Assembly (NCBI GenBank): GCA_937905825.1
Contig: CALCXM010000153.1
Span: forward strand, 1 to 64,000
From: an uncultured bacterium
GTDB taxonomy: Bacteria; Planctomycetota; UBA1135; GCA-002686595
Reading direction: 5' to 3'
DNA: 64,000 bases
Shown: piece after piece, positions 16,284 to 23,698 of the stretch
Position numbering within the stretch: position 1 is the first letter of the stretch
Layout: every line of letters starts with the position of its first letter
Made by a program: the position numbers and the translations under genes
The notes under the pieces: generated by a model
The model's input: the letters and a program-made list of their open reading frames with translations, nothing else
What the model was told of the DNA's origin: nothing
Database searches by the model: none

Positions 16284-18737
16284 GTGGCCATGAAGGTTGG
16301 ACTTTGTTTCGGAGGGCCCAGTGACGAGCGCAACATCTCCGCGGGATCCCTCAAGCCCTGGGTTACGTGGCTGCAGAGTGACCCAGGGGTGGACCTGGAA
16401 TTGCTCTTTTTCGACCGCCAAGGAGAGCCCTGGAAACTACCCGAGCGCTACGCCTTCACCAACACCTGCGAGGACTTCGAGAGCCAGCTTGCGCCCCACG
16501 AACACCTCGACGAAAGCCAACTGATCCAGTGGCTCCAAGGCCGAGATGTGGTCGTGCCCATGATCCACGGCGCCCTGGGGGAAGATGGGGAACTCGCCCG
16601 GCGCCTCGAGGAACTCGGGGTGCCCTATCCATTCAGCGATCCCCAAGGCCTGGCGCGTACGTTCGACAAGGAGCTCTGCTACCAGGCCCTCGAAGGGGCC
16701 GGCCTGCCGGTTCCACGTCGCTTTCAACTAACCGCCGAGCAATGGGGCCAGGATCCCAAGGGCTGCCACCAACGCGCGCTGCGGGAGTTCTGTTGGAGCG
16801 CGGGCGAGGACCAGACCTCGAGCAAGGCCTTCGCCATCAAACCCAATCGCGGGGGCTCCTCCCTCGGGGTTTCCTTGGTGGGCAGCGGCGCGCAAGCCTT
16901 CGAGAAAGCTATGGAGTTTGCCCTCGAACAGGACGCCACCGTGTTGCTCGAAGAGTTCCTGAGCGGCACGGAGTTTTCCGTGATGGTGCTCGCAGGCCCA
17001 AGCGCTCCGGTGGCCCTCGCTCCCACCGAAATCGAGACCAAACAAACCCTCTACGACACGCGCTCCAAGTACTTGCACGGTTCGGGCACGCGGCTGCACA
17101 CGCCCCTGCGACGCCCCGCGCAGGTGGTGGACCAAGTGCGCGCCACGGCGGTTCTCGCTTGGCAAGCGCTCGGGCTACGGGACATGGCGCGCATCGATGG
17201 CTTCCTCGATGAACGGGGACAGATCACCGTCACGGACATCAACGGCATCAGTGGCATGGGTTTCTCGAGCTTCGGCTTTCTGCAAACGTCCTTGGCGGGG
17301 GTTGGCCACGAGCAGCTGCTGCTCGGCCTCTTGAGCCGCGCCTGTGAGCGTGGGGGAATTCCTTGGGTGCAAGAGCGCTCACGCTCTAGCCAACAACGGG
17401 TCCACGTGATCTTTGGGGGCCCTACCAGTGAACGCCAGGTGTCGCGCCAGAGCGGCATTTTCGTGGGTCTCTGCTTGAGCGCCCTGGGCAAGGAGGTGCA
17501 CTTCTACTTCATGGACCGCACGTCGCGCTTCACCGAAGTTGGCTTGTTCTACGCCCTGCACCACGACGTGGCCGAGATTGAAGAATTGATTCGTGGAGCA
17601 GAGCGCCGCGCGGACATCGCCGAACTCGGGGGACGCATCGCGAGCGAGTTGCGGGGCAGCCACTTCGACCCCGGCAACCGCACGGACGCCCCCCATCTGA
17701 AAGTCGGGCCGACCACGGGTCTCGCAGGAGCTGTCGACTGCGCCGACTTCGTGTTTCTCGCATTGCACGGGGGGCCGGGGGAAGACGGCACCATGCAAGC
17801 CGCCTTAGAACTCATGGGCAAGCCCTACAACGGTTGCGGGCCGCACGCCTCGCGTCTTTGTGCGGACAAGGTCGCCGCCATCGAACACATGCAGGCGCGC
17901 CAGGACGAACAGGCGCAAGGGGGCCCGATCGCCGTCCCACGCCAACAGCCGGTCACCACCCTCGAGCTGTTTGATTGGACTCAGAGCGAGGATTGGGCAG
18001 CCCGCTTTCAACAGCTCTGCAGCGAACTCGGCTCCCCTGCCATTATCTGCAAGCCAGCCGCCGATGGCTGCTCCACCGGGGTCAAGCTCTTGGGAAGTGC
18101 AGCCGAGCTGAAGCAATTCGTGCGCGCTATCGTGGGCATGCGGCCGGAACTCGGTGAAGGGGAAATGGGTCCTGGCTCGCGACCGCTACCGCTTCCCGAA
18201 CCGCCGCCCCATCGTTGGGTCTTCGAGCAAGCCCTGGTGGACATGGACGCCGAGCCACTGCCCGCCGGGGATTGGAATGCAGCCAACCTGCGCAGCTGGA
18301 TCGAGTCAAAACGCTTCATCGAAATGACCTGCGCCCTGTGCGTGATCCCGGAACGCGGCCTGTGTGCGGCGGTGCCAAGCATGACCGTGGCGCGCTCCTC
18401 GGAGCTTTCCCTCGAGGAGAAATTCCAACAGGGAGTCGGCACCAACTTGGAGATCGATGCGTTCTATCCCGCTGACCAGGTTCAATCGATTCGTGAGCGA
18501 GTGCTCGGCTGCGCCCGATCCTTGGGCGTCGATGGCTACGCTCGTTTGGATTGCTTCTACGACCAGCGCGAGGACAAGCTTTATCTGCTAGAGGTCAACA
18601 CTCTCTGCGCCCTGACGGAAGCCACGGTCTTCTACTCCCAGATGCTCTCGAGCTTTGAAGCGAGCCCCGCTCAAGCGCTGGACTGGATCGTCCAGGCCGG
18701 CGTCGCGCGCTGCAATGTCCAGTCGAAACGAACTTAG
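16284..18737 (+). CDS. tandem D-alanine-D-alanine ligase-like ATP-grasp fusion
   Basis: 817-residue protein made of two Ddl-type halves. Half one (1-~365) opens VGLCFGGPSDERNISAGS and has AIKPNRGGSSLGVSLV, EIETKQTLYDTRSKYL and the metal-site region TDINGISGMGFSSFGF. Half two (from ~372) opens again with VHVIFGGPTSERQVSRQSG and has FLALHGGPGEDGTMQAALELMG, CKPAADGCSTGVKLL and LLEVNTLCALTEAT. A canonical Ddl is 300-360 residues and ends its site with xNTxPGxT; half one has DIN-GISGM and half two lacks the Pro-Gly. It may join D-Ala or other amino acids for peptidoglycan, or make a different dipeptide. The start is GTG 16284 or ATG 16290. Confidence 0.82.
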   Translation: MAMKVGLCFGGPSDERNISAGSLKPWVTWLQSDPGVDLELLFFDRQGEPWKLPERYAFTNTCEDFESQLAPHEHLDESQLIQWLQGRDVVVPMIHGALGEDGELARRLEELGVPYPFSDPQGLARTFDKELCYQALEGAGLPVPRRFQLTAEQWGQDPKGCHQRALREFCWSAGEDQTSSKAFAIKPNRGGSSLGVSLVGSGAQAFEKAMEFALEQDATVLLEEFLSGTEFSVMVLAGPSAPVALAPTEIETKQTLYDTRSKYLHGSGTRLHTPLRRPAQVVDQVRATAVLAWQALGLRDMARIDGFLDERGQITVTDINGISGMGFSSFGFLQTSLAGVGHEQLLLGLLSRACERGGIPWVQERSRSSQQRVHVIFGGPTSERQVSRQSGIFVGLCLSALGKEVHFYFMDRTSRFTEVGLFYALHHDVAEIEELIRGAERRADIAELGGRIASELRGSHFDPGNRTDAPHLKVGPTTGLAGAVDCADFVFLALHGGPGEDGTMQAALELMGKPYNGCGPHASRLCADKVAAIEHMQARQDEQAQGGPIAVPRQQPVTTLELFDWTQSEDWAARFQQLCSELGSPAIICKPAADGCSTGVKLLGSAAELKQFVRAIVGMRPELGEGEMGPGSRPLPLPEPPPHRWVFEQALVDMDAEPLPAGDWNAANLRSWIESKRFIEMTCALCVIPERGLCAAVPSMTVARSSELSLEEKFQQGVGTNLEIDAFYPADQVQSIRERVLGCARSLGVDGYARLDCFYDQREDKLYLLEVNTLCALTEATVFYSQMLSSFEASPAQALDWIVQAGVARCNVQSKRT

Positions 18738-19576
18738 CCGTCGGAGGCTAGAGTCGCGCAGACTTCCATTCCTACCGGGGAGCTGGGGCTCGACATGTAG
18801 TCACAGGGCTCCAAGCCGACTCGACGCATGGCCCAGTAGAGATGCTCACGACTGAAGAGTTGAGTGCGCTCGATTTCCGACCACTCGGAGTTTTGGCCGG
18901 ACGTCTCTTGTTGATGCCAGGCCCGCGAATCCAGGTTGGGAGTGGCGATGAACACCACGCCCCCTGAGCGCAGAAGGCGGCAAGCTGCCTTCAAGGTCTC
19001 CAGGGGGGAAACAGTTTGATCGAGCACGTTGGACAGGCTGATCACGTCGTACAGTTCCTTGCCCTCGAGGGCCTCGAGGGGCGCCACTGCAGCTTCGAAG
19101 CCCAAGTCAGGTGCGTGCAGCACCGCGGACTCGCGCATGTCGAGACCCACCACGTCGTAGCCGAATTCGTTTGCAGTGCAAAGCAACTCGCCTGAGCCAA
19201 AGCCCACATCGAGCCAAACTCCGTCGATGCAACCGCGCATGCTTGAGATGCGGTGAACCACGGCGGCGGCAGCCTGACGCTTGGCAGCGAATTCCGCTCC
19301 GCTGCTGGGGACCAGGGCTCCGCGAGTTCGGACCTGCTCCAGGACGCTCTCCTGAAGGTAGCCGTCCACGAAGATATGGCCACATGTCTCGCAGCCGTTC
19401 CACGACCAGCTTGGGTCCACTTCTGGGCCCATCAGCGGGTCCTGGGATCCATCCACTTCCTTCAACGTGGCGAAGGACTGCCCCTCGCACAGCGGGCATG
19501 CGCTGTAGCGGGTGCGTTCCGCAACCGGGTGGCTGGTGCTTGCGGGAGTTGGATCTTGGACGAGTTGAATCTTCAT
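18734..19576 (-). CDS. zinc-ribbon class I SAM methyltransferase
   Basis: 280-residue protein. The N-terminal part has two Cys pairs (CPLCEG near residue 28 and CETCGH near 62), a likely zinc ribbon. The C-terminal part is a Rossmann methyltransferase: IDGVWLDVGFGSGELLCTANEFGYDVVGLDM is motif I plus the acidic ribose contact, and DVISLSNVLDQTVSPLETLKAACRLLRSGGVVFIATPN is the post-I to III region. This layout resembles methyltransferases in sugar or natural-product clusters (Methyltransf_23-like). The substrate is unknown. Its stop codon overlaps the stop of the Ddl fusion on the other strand (18734-18737). Confidence 0.85.
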   Translation of the reverse strand: MKIQLVQDPTPASTSHPVAERTRYSACPLCEGQSFATLKEVDGSQDPLMGPEVDPSWSWNGCETCGHIFVDGYLQESVLEQVRTRGALVPSSGAEFAAKRQAAAAVVHRISSMRGCIDGVWLDVGFGSGELLCTANEFGYDVVGLDMRESAVLHAPDLGFEAAVAPLEALEGKELYDVISLSNVLDQTVSPLETLKAACRLLRSGGVVFIATPNLDSRAWHQQETSGQNSEWSEIERTQLFSREHLYWAMRRVGLEPCDYMSSPSSPVGMEVCATLASDG

Positions 19577-19881
19577 GGAAATGCGGGACTGGAGATATGT
19601 ACTTCCCAGGCTTCGGCCCCCCCAGCCCCAAGCATGAGTTCCGACTGTCCCGCCACGGATAGATGTTCATTCCCGGGACGAAAATTGTCGTGATGCGCTT
19701 GTCAGCCCAGGGGAGCCCCCTTAGAACACATCCGCAACTTGGAACCCCGGCACCCGGACGCGGGTGGCGAGCCAGCATTGCAACCGGTCCCTGACCCCGG
19801 CGCCCTCCCGCGCGCCCAGGCCAATCCGGTCAGCACTCGATGCACCCCAGAGAGGCCAAACGGCCCGTACGACCCCCTAGA
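19577..19881. other. divergent intergenic, nothing recognised
   Basis: About 305 bases between the methyltransferase start and a small plus-strand gene. No reading frame, RNA or strong repeat is supported; promoters for both sides are expected here. Confidence 0.45.
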
Positions 19882-20058
19882 ATGAACTTTTTCTGCCGCA
19901 TCTACGGACACACCTGGGTCCACGAAGCCGAGACCCCCAAGGTGGTCTGGAACAACGACAAAAGCCTGTCGGAGCTGTTCCCCAAGAGCGAAGGGGAGCC
20001 GACGTTCTATCGTCGCTGCGTCCGCTGCAAAGAAAAGCGTCCCTGGGACGCGAAGTAG
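19882..20058 (+). CDS. small Cys-containing protein, unknown
   Basis: 58-residue candidate gene beginning MNFFCRIYGHTWV. It has a Cys-x3-Gly-His N-terminal motif and a C-terminal CVRCKEKRPWD, so four metal ligands (Cys, His, Cys, Cys) could bind zinc. The CxxYGHxW opening resembles other small zinc-binding proteins. Codon use fits the neighbours. The start at 19882 is preferred over an in-frame ATG 14 codons upstream, which adds a Pro/Arg-rich lead. Function is unknown; it precedes another small membrane-protein gene by about 60 bases. Confidence 0.6.
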   Translation: MNFFCRIYGHTWVHEAETPKVVWNNDKSLSELFPKSEGEPTFYRRCVRCKEKRPWDAK

Positions 20059-20120
20059 TCCGCAGCCCTTGCCCAAACTCCCTTGTCCATCGGCGCGTCC
20101 GATCCGATAGGGTTGGAGTC

Positions 20121-20444
20121 ATGGACGAAGTCGGAGTCTTCTTCATCAAGATCGTGTTCCTGCTGGTGATTTCACCGGTGTGGTTTCCCGTAGCAAAAGC
20201 GTTCTGGAAGGAAGCCAACCTGACCTTGTATGAGGAAGGCGGCATCTTCGGGCGTATTCCGACCCAGTCGGAGCTCGAACGCCAGCGTTCCGCCGCCGGC
20301 TGGCGACCGGATCCCCTCGTGCATGAACCCTGGGGAACGGGTCCCGGCGCTCGACGCCGAGCCGCCACGATCCAACACAAGGAAGGCAAGGACACGCCCA
20401 AGTCGCCCGTCTCGAGTGACGGACCCCAGGGCCGACGGTTCTAG
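20121..20444 (+). CDS. small single-pass membrane protein, unknown
   Basis: 107 residues: a strongly hydrophobic helix at about 5-27 (VGVFFIKIVFLLVISPVWFPVAK, interrupted by Pro), then a polar, charged cytoplasmic-looking tail ending in low-complexity Lys/Ser/Pro. No family is recognised. It follows the small Cys protein gene on the same strand and may be co-transcribed with it. The coding call rests on the sensible membrane topology and the clean start and stop. Confidence 0.5.
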   Translation: MDEVGVFFIKIVFLLVISPVWFPVAKAFWKEANLTLYEEGGIFGRIPTQSELERQRSAAGWRPDPLVHEPWGTGPGARRRAATIQHKEGKDTPKSPVSSDGPQGRRF

Positions 20445-20616
20445 GGCCGGCGATTCCCCCCCGCCGCGGAACAATTGCCGGGAGCGATTCCGCGGGTCCT
20501 AGCAGGAGTCTGTCTCCATTGCGCTCCATGGGAGAATCCCATTCTCGAGTCAAGACAGCGCGAAGCGATGGTCGAGGTGGATCCTAACCCAACTCCGCGC
20601 CCCTGCCCGACTTTGC

Positions 20617-21471
20617 ATGGCAATCGAACGAACGAAAGAGGTTCTCGACAGCATCAGAACCTTGAGCCCCTGGCCCCCGGTGGCCATGCGACTTTTGGAA
20701 ATCTCTCGCCAGGAGGACGTCACGCCCTCCGACTTGGTGGCCGTCCTGCGCACGGACGTGGCCTTCACGGCACGGATCCTGAAGCTCACGAACTCCGCGT
20801 TCTACGGCTTCCAACGCGAGGTGGATTCCCTCCAGGAGGCGGCCAACCGGCTTGGCACGAACGCCCTCGTAAGCTTGGTCCTGACCAGCTGCGTCGGCCA
20901 ATCCTTCTCCGGCGCGGAGCGCACCGACGAGGTCCACGCCAGACGCCTTTGGGAACACTCCGTCATGAACGGATTGGCCGCCGGTTGCCTGGCTGGCATC
21001 AATGGCGATGTGGATCGCAACCAGGCCTACACCGCTGGGCTCCTGCAAGACCTGGGCTGCATCGTGATCTCCAGCCATTTGGCGGATGTGCGCGATGAGG
21101 TCCGTAGGGAACGCAACGCGGGCGCTACGGTCTGCGAAGCAGAACGCACGGTGCTCGGCATGGACCACGCACAAATCGGCGCCCGACTGCTCAGGCGTTG
21201 GGACTTCCCGGACGTCCTGGTGGATGCGGTGCTGCACCACCACGACCCCGAAAACTCAACAGTGAGTCCGGCTCTGACTTCCCTGGTCAACTTGGGGGCG
21301 GCGGTGACCAAGGCCGTGGGCCTCGGAGAAGGCTTGCAGAACTTGACCTATGGCCTGTCCAATTCCGCCTTGGGACTGGCTGGACTCACTCACAATCAAC
21401 TCGAGCGCATGGAAGCCCTCCTGATGTCGGAACTGCTGCGCGCCCGGGACTTGGTCCAAACCGCCGCCTAG
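20617..21471 (+). CDS. HDOD domain protein
   Basis: 284-residue HDOD protein, a paralogue of the one at 15039-15911. Family blocks: LSPWPPVAMRLLEISRQEDVTPSDLVAVLRTDVAFTARILKLTNSAFYGF, then LQEAANRLGTNALVSLVLTSC, AGLLQDLGCIVISSHL and MDHAQIGARLLRRWDFPDVLVDAVLHHHDPE. Here the HD pair position reads QD, so a metal-dependent phosphohydrolase activity is unlikely. It is expected to act as a signalling or scaffold protein. It is a lone gene upstream of tRNA-His on the opposite strand. Confidence 0.88.
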   Translation: MAIERTKEVLDSIRTLSPWPPVAMRLLEISRQEDVTPSDLVAVLRTDVAFTARILKLTNSAFYGFQREVDSLQEAANRLGTNALVSLVLTSCVGQSFSGAERTDEVHARRLWEHSVMNGLAAGCLAGINGDVDRNQAYTAGLLQDLGCIVISSHLADVRDEVRRERNAGATVCEAERTVLGMDHAQIGARLLRRWDFPDVLVDAVLHHHDPENSTVSPALTSLVNLGAAVTKAVGLGEGLQNLTYGLSNSALGLAGLTHNQLERMEALLMSELLRARDLVQTAA

Positions 21472-21629
21472 CCCCCCCAGGCTTGCGTCTGGGCGCGGTG
21501 TAGCCCGAGGCACTTCCGGATCCCGAGGAGCTCGGGCCGCCGCCCGCGATGGTCGCATGGCAGTCGCCTATGCGGAATCCCTGCTCGGCGCTGGGGCATG
21601 CCTGGACGGCACGCGGCGCGCCCGGTGGG

Positions 21630-21645
21630 CCCCGCAAAAGCGGGG
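21630..21645 (-). terminator. hairpin after tRNA-His
   Basis: A perfect 6-bp G+C stem (CCCCGC / GCGGGG) with a TTTT loop on the minus strand begins one base past the tRNA-His CCA end, so it is a probable processing or termination hairpin. Confidence 0.4.
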
Positions 21646-21646
21646 A

Positions 21647-21724
21647 TGGGGTGGGTAAGGGGATTCGAACCCCCGACCTCCGGTACCACAAACCGGCGCT
21701 CTAACCAACTGAGCTATACCCACC
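21647..21724 (-). tRNA. tRNA-His (GTG)
   Basis: Read on the minus strand. The acceptor GTGGGTA pairs with TACCCAC; an extra 5' G (position -1, 21724) faces the C discriminator, the histidine identity pair. The anticodon arm CCGGT-TTGTGGT-ACCGG gives GTG. CCA is encoded at 21649-21647. Confidence 0.96.
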
Positions 21725-21841
21725 ATCCGCGTTTTGATCCGACTGTCCGAGGGCCCGCAGAGCTCTCTTCAATTCGGAGGTGCGAGAGCATCATTTGGTT
21801 TCCCATGGATGTCAAGCGTCGAGAGCACATATCCTTGCGGT

Positions 21842-22876
21842 ATGCAGGTTCAATCCAAACGCTTCGATCGGCAGGTGCGCTTTTCAGCCCTCGGAACAGG
21901 GGGCCAGGAACGGCTCCAAAACTCTCGGGTCTTGCTCGTCGGCTGCGGCGCGCTGGGAGGAATCCTCGCCCAATCGCTGACGCGTGCGGGCGTTGGGGAA
22001 TTGCTTCTCGTGGACCGCGACATCGTCGAGGAGAGCAACTTGCCGCGCCAGGTGCTCTTCGAAGATCGTCACGCCCAGGAGGGCGCCCTCAAGGTGGTGG
22101 CTGGGCTCGAAACCTTGCAACGCATCGGCGGCCCCACACGCTTCGAAACCCACGCCCAGCACTTGGATGCGGACACCATCGATGACTTGGCGGAAGGCTG
22201 CGACCTGATCCTTGATGGCACGGACAACTTGGGCACGCGCTACTTGGTCAACGACTGGTGCGTGCAGAACAACGTTCCCTGGATTTACGGGGGCGTGGTT
22301 GGATCCGGGGGCCTGGTCATGCCGATCTTGCCGGGAGTCGGCCCCTGCTTGCGTTGTTTGTTCGACTCGCCGCCCCCCACGGGCACCTTGGAAACCTGCG
22401 ACACGGCCGGAGTCATTCTGCCTGCGGTGGGAGCGATCGCATCGATGCAAGCGGGCCTGGCCCTACGCTTGCTCGCCCAAGGCCCCGCGGGTCACGCGGA
22501 CTTTCCAACGGCGCTGCTCGAGCTCGATGTGTGGAGCGCCTCCCTGCGCCGGCTTGCCATCGGCCGCCAGGAGGATTGCGCCTGTTGCGGCGCTCGGGAC
22601 TTCAAGTGGCTCGACGAGCCCCAGGGCCGGCGGGCAACAATCTTGTGTGGGCGCAACGCCGTCCAAGTTCGAGGTCTCGCCACGGCCCCGGACTTGGATC
22701 TTCTGCAAACCAGGTTGGATCCCCTCGCCAGTTCCACCCGACGCGCGGGCCCCATCCTGCGCTGCGAGATCGAAACCTACGTGTTCACGATCTTCGCGGA
22801 CGGCAGAGCGTTGATCGAAGGGCTCGACGATGTGGAGCGCGCCATCGCACTCTACGATCGCTACGTGGGTTCCTGA
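21842..22876 (+). CDS. ThiF/MoeB-family sulfur-carrier adenylyltransferase
   Basis: E1-like enzyme that adenylates the C-terminal Gly-Gly of a small sulfur carrier (ThiS or MoaD type); 344 residues from ATG 21842. Visible: RFDRQVRFSALGTGGQERL, nucleotide-binding VLLVGCGALGGILAQSLTRAGVG, DRDIVEESNLPRQVLF, the active-site-type TCDTAGVILPAVGAIASMQA, and zinc ligands CLRC and CACC. The last ~85 residues (ILCGRNAVQV ... DGRALIEGLDDVERAIALYDRYVG) match the tail of Bacillus-type ThiF, which favours thiamine or a related carrier. No carrier protein gene is adjacent. A MobA-like gene starts two bases after the stop codon, so the two are probably one operon. Confidence 0.9.
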   Translation: MQVQSKRFDRQVRFSALGTGGQERLQNSRVLLVGCGALGGILAQSLTRAGVGELLLVDRDIVEESNLPRQVLFEDRHAQEGALKVVAGLETLQRIGGPTRFETHAQHLDADTIDDLAEGCDLILDGTDNLGTRYLVNDWCVQNNVPWIYGGVVGSGGLVMPILPGVGPCLRCLFDSPPPTGTLETCDTAGVILPAVGAIASMQAGLALRLLAQGPAGHADFPTALLELDVWSASLRRLAIGRQEDCACCGARDFKWLDEPQGRRATILCGRNAVQVRGLATAPDLDLLQTRLDPLASSTRRAGPILRCEIETYVFTIFADGRALIEGLDDVERAIALYDRYVGS

Positions 22877-22877
22877 G

Positions 22878-23564
22878 ATGGCTAAGGGACGCAGACAACG
22901 CCGGGGCCCGGCGCCAACATCCCGGGGCATCGCAGCGGTGATCCTGGCCGCCGGGGCGAGCCGTCGCCTGGGGCAGTGCAAGGCCCTGGTGGACTTGGAC
23001 GGCGAGACGCCACTCTCCCGCCTGGCAAGCGCGGCTCGTGAGCTATCGAATTCCAAAGACGAGTCAGGAACCCCGCCGCCCCTGGTGGTGGTCGGCCCCC
23101 ACGAACAGGAGATCGCGGCCCAGTTGCCCCCGGGCTGCGAACTGTTGCCCAATGACAATGCCCAGGCGGGTCGCACGGGAGGCTTGCAGCTGGCCATCGC
23201 CCGCCGCCGGGGCTTCGACTTGGCCGTCCTGCCCGTGGACGTGCCGCGCGTCCCGGGTGCAGTCCTGCGGGCCCTGGCCGAGGCCTGGCGCGCCCAGGGA
23301 TCCCCGCCCATGGGCTGGCTGGCTCCGCGCTATCAGGGTCAATTCGGTCACCCGATCTTGATCGGAAGTGCCCTGGCCGAGCGGCTCGCTCGATTTCCAG
23401 CGGACCGCCCCCTATCGGAGTTGCGGGCCTACGCAGACCCTCTTTTTTCCTTGGAATGCGAGGCTCACGAGATCCTGGAGGACTTGGACACCCCCAGCGA
23501 CCTAGCCAACCTGAGGGCCCTGCTGGCCAAGCACGAGGATTCGCTCGAAAGAGAATCCGAATGA
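22878..23564 (+). CDS. MobA-like NTP transferase
   Basis: 228-residue nucleotidyltransferase of the MobA/MocA type. The N-terminal AAVILAAGASRRLGQCKALVDLDG is the LAAGxSxRxGxxK nucleotide site, and LAVLPVDVPRVPG carries the catalytic metal-binding Asp; GHPILIG is the usual late block. MocA and MobA attach CMP or GMP to molybdopterin; related proteins activate sugars or alcohol phosphates. The start at 22878 follows the ThiF-type stop with a single base between (TGAgATG). The pairing hints at molybdenum cofactor metabolism, but no molybdoenzyme is in the window. The upstream in-frame ATG at 22830 lies inside the ThiF-type gene and is rejected. Confidence 0.85.
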   Translation: MAKGRRQRRGPAPTSRGIAAVILAAGASRRLGQCKALVDLDGETPLSRLASAARELSNSKDESGTPPPLVVVGPHEQEIAAQLPPGCELLPNDNAQAGRTGGLQLAIARRRGFDLAVLPVDVPRVPGAVLRALAEAWRAQGSPPMGWLAPRYQGQFGHPILIGSALAERLARFPADRPLSELRAYADPLFSLECEAHEILEDLDTPSDLANLRALLAKHEDSLERESE

Positions 23565-23698
23565 GACTCCACGCAGGGCCAAGCGGCGGCCGATAGGAAT
23601 TCCACGTTTAAGTCAACCTACCCCCGCTCGAGGGGTCGACTGCGTGGTTTGAGCCCCCTATTACCCGGCGCCTGACGCCGGATCGGTACCCACTATTC

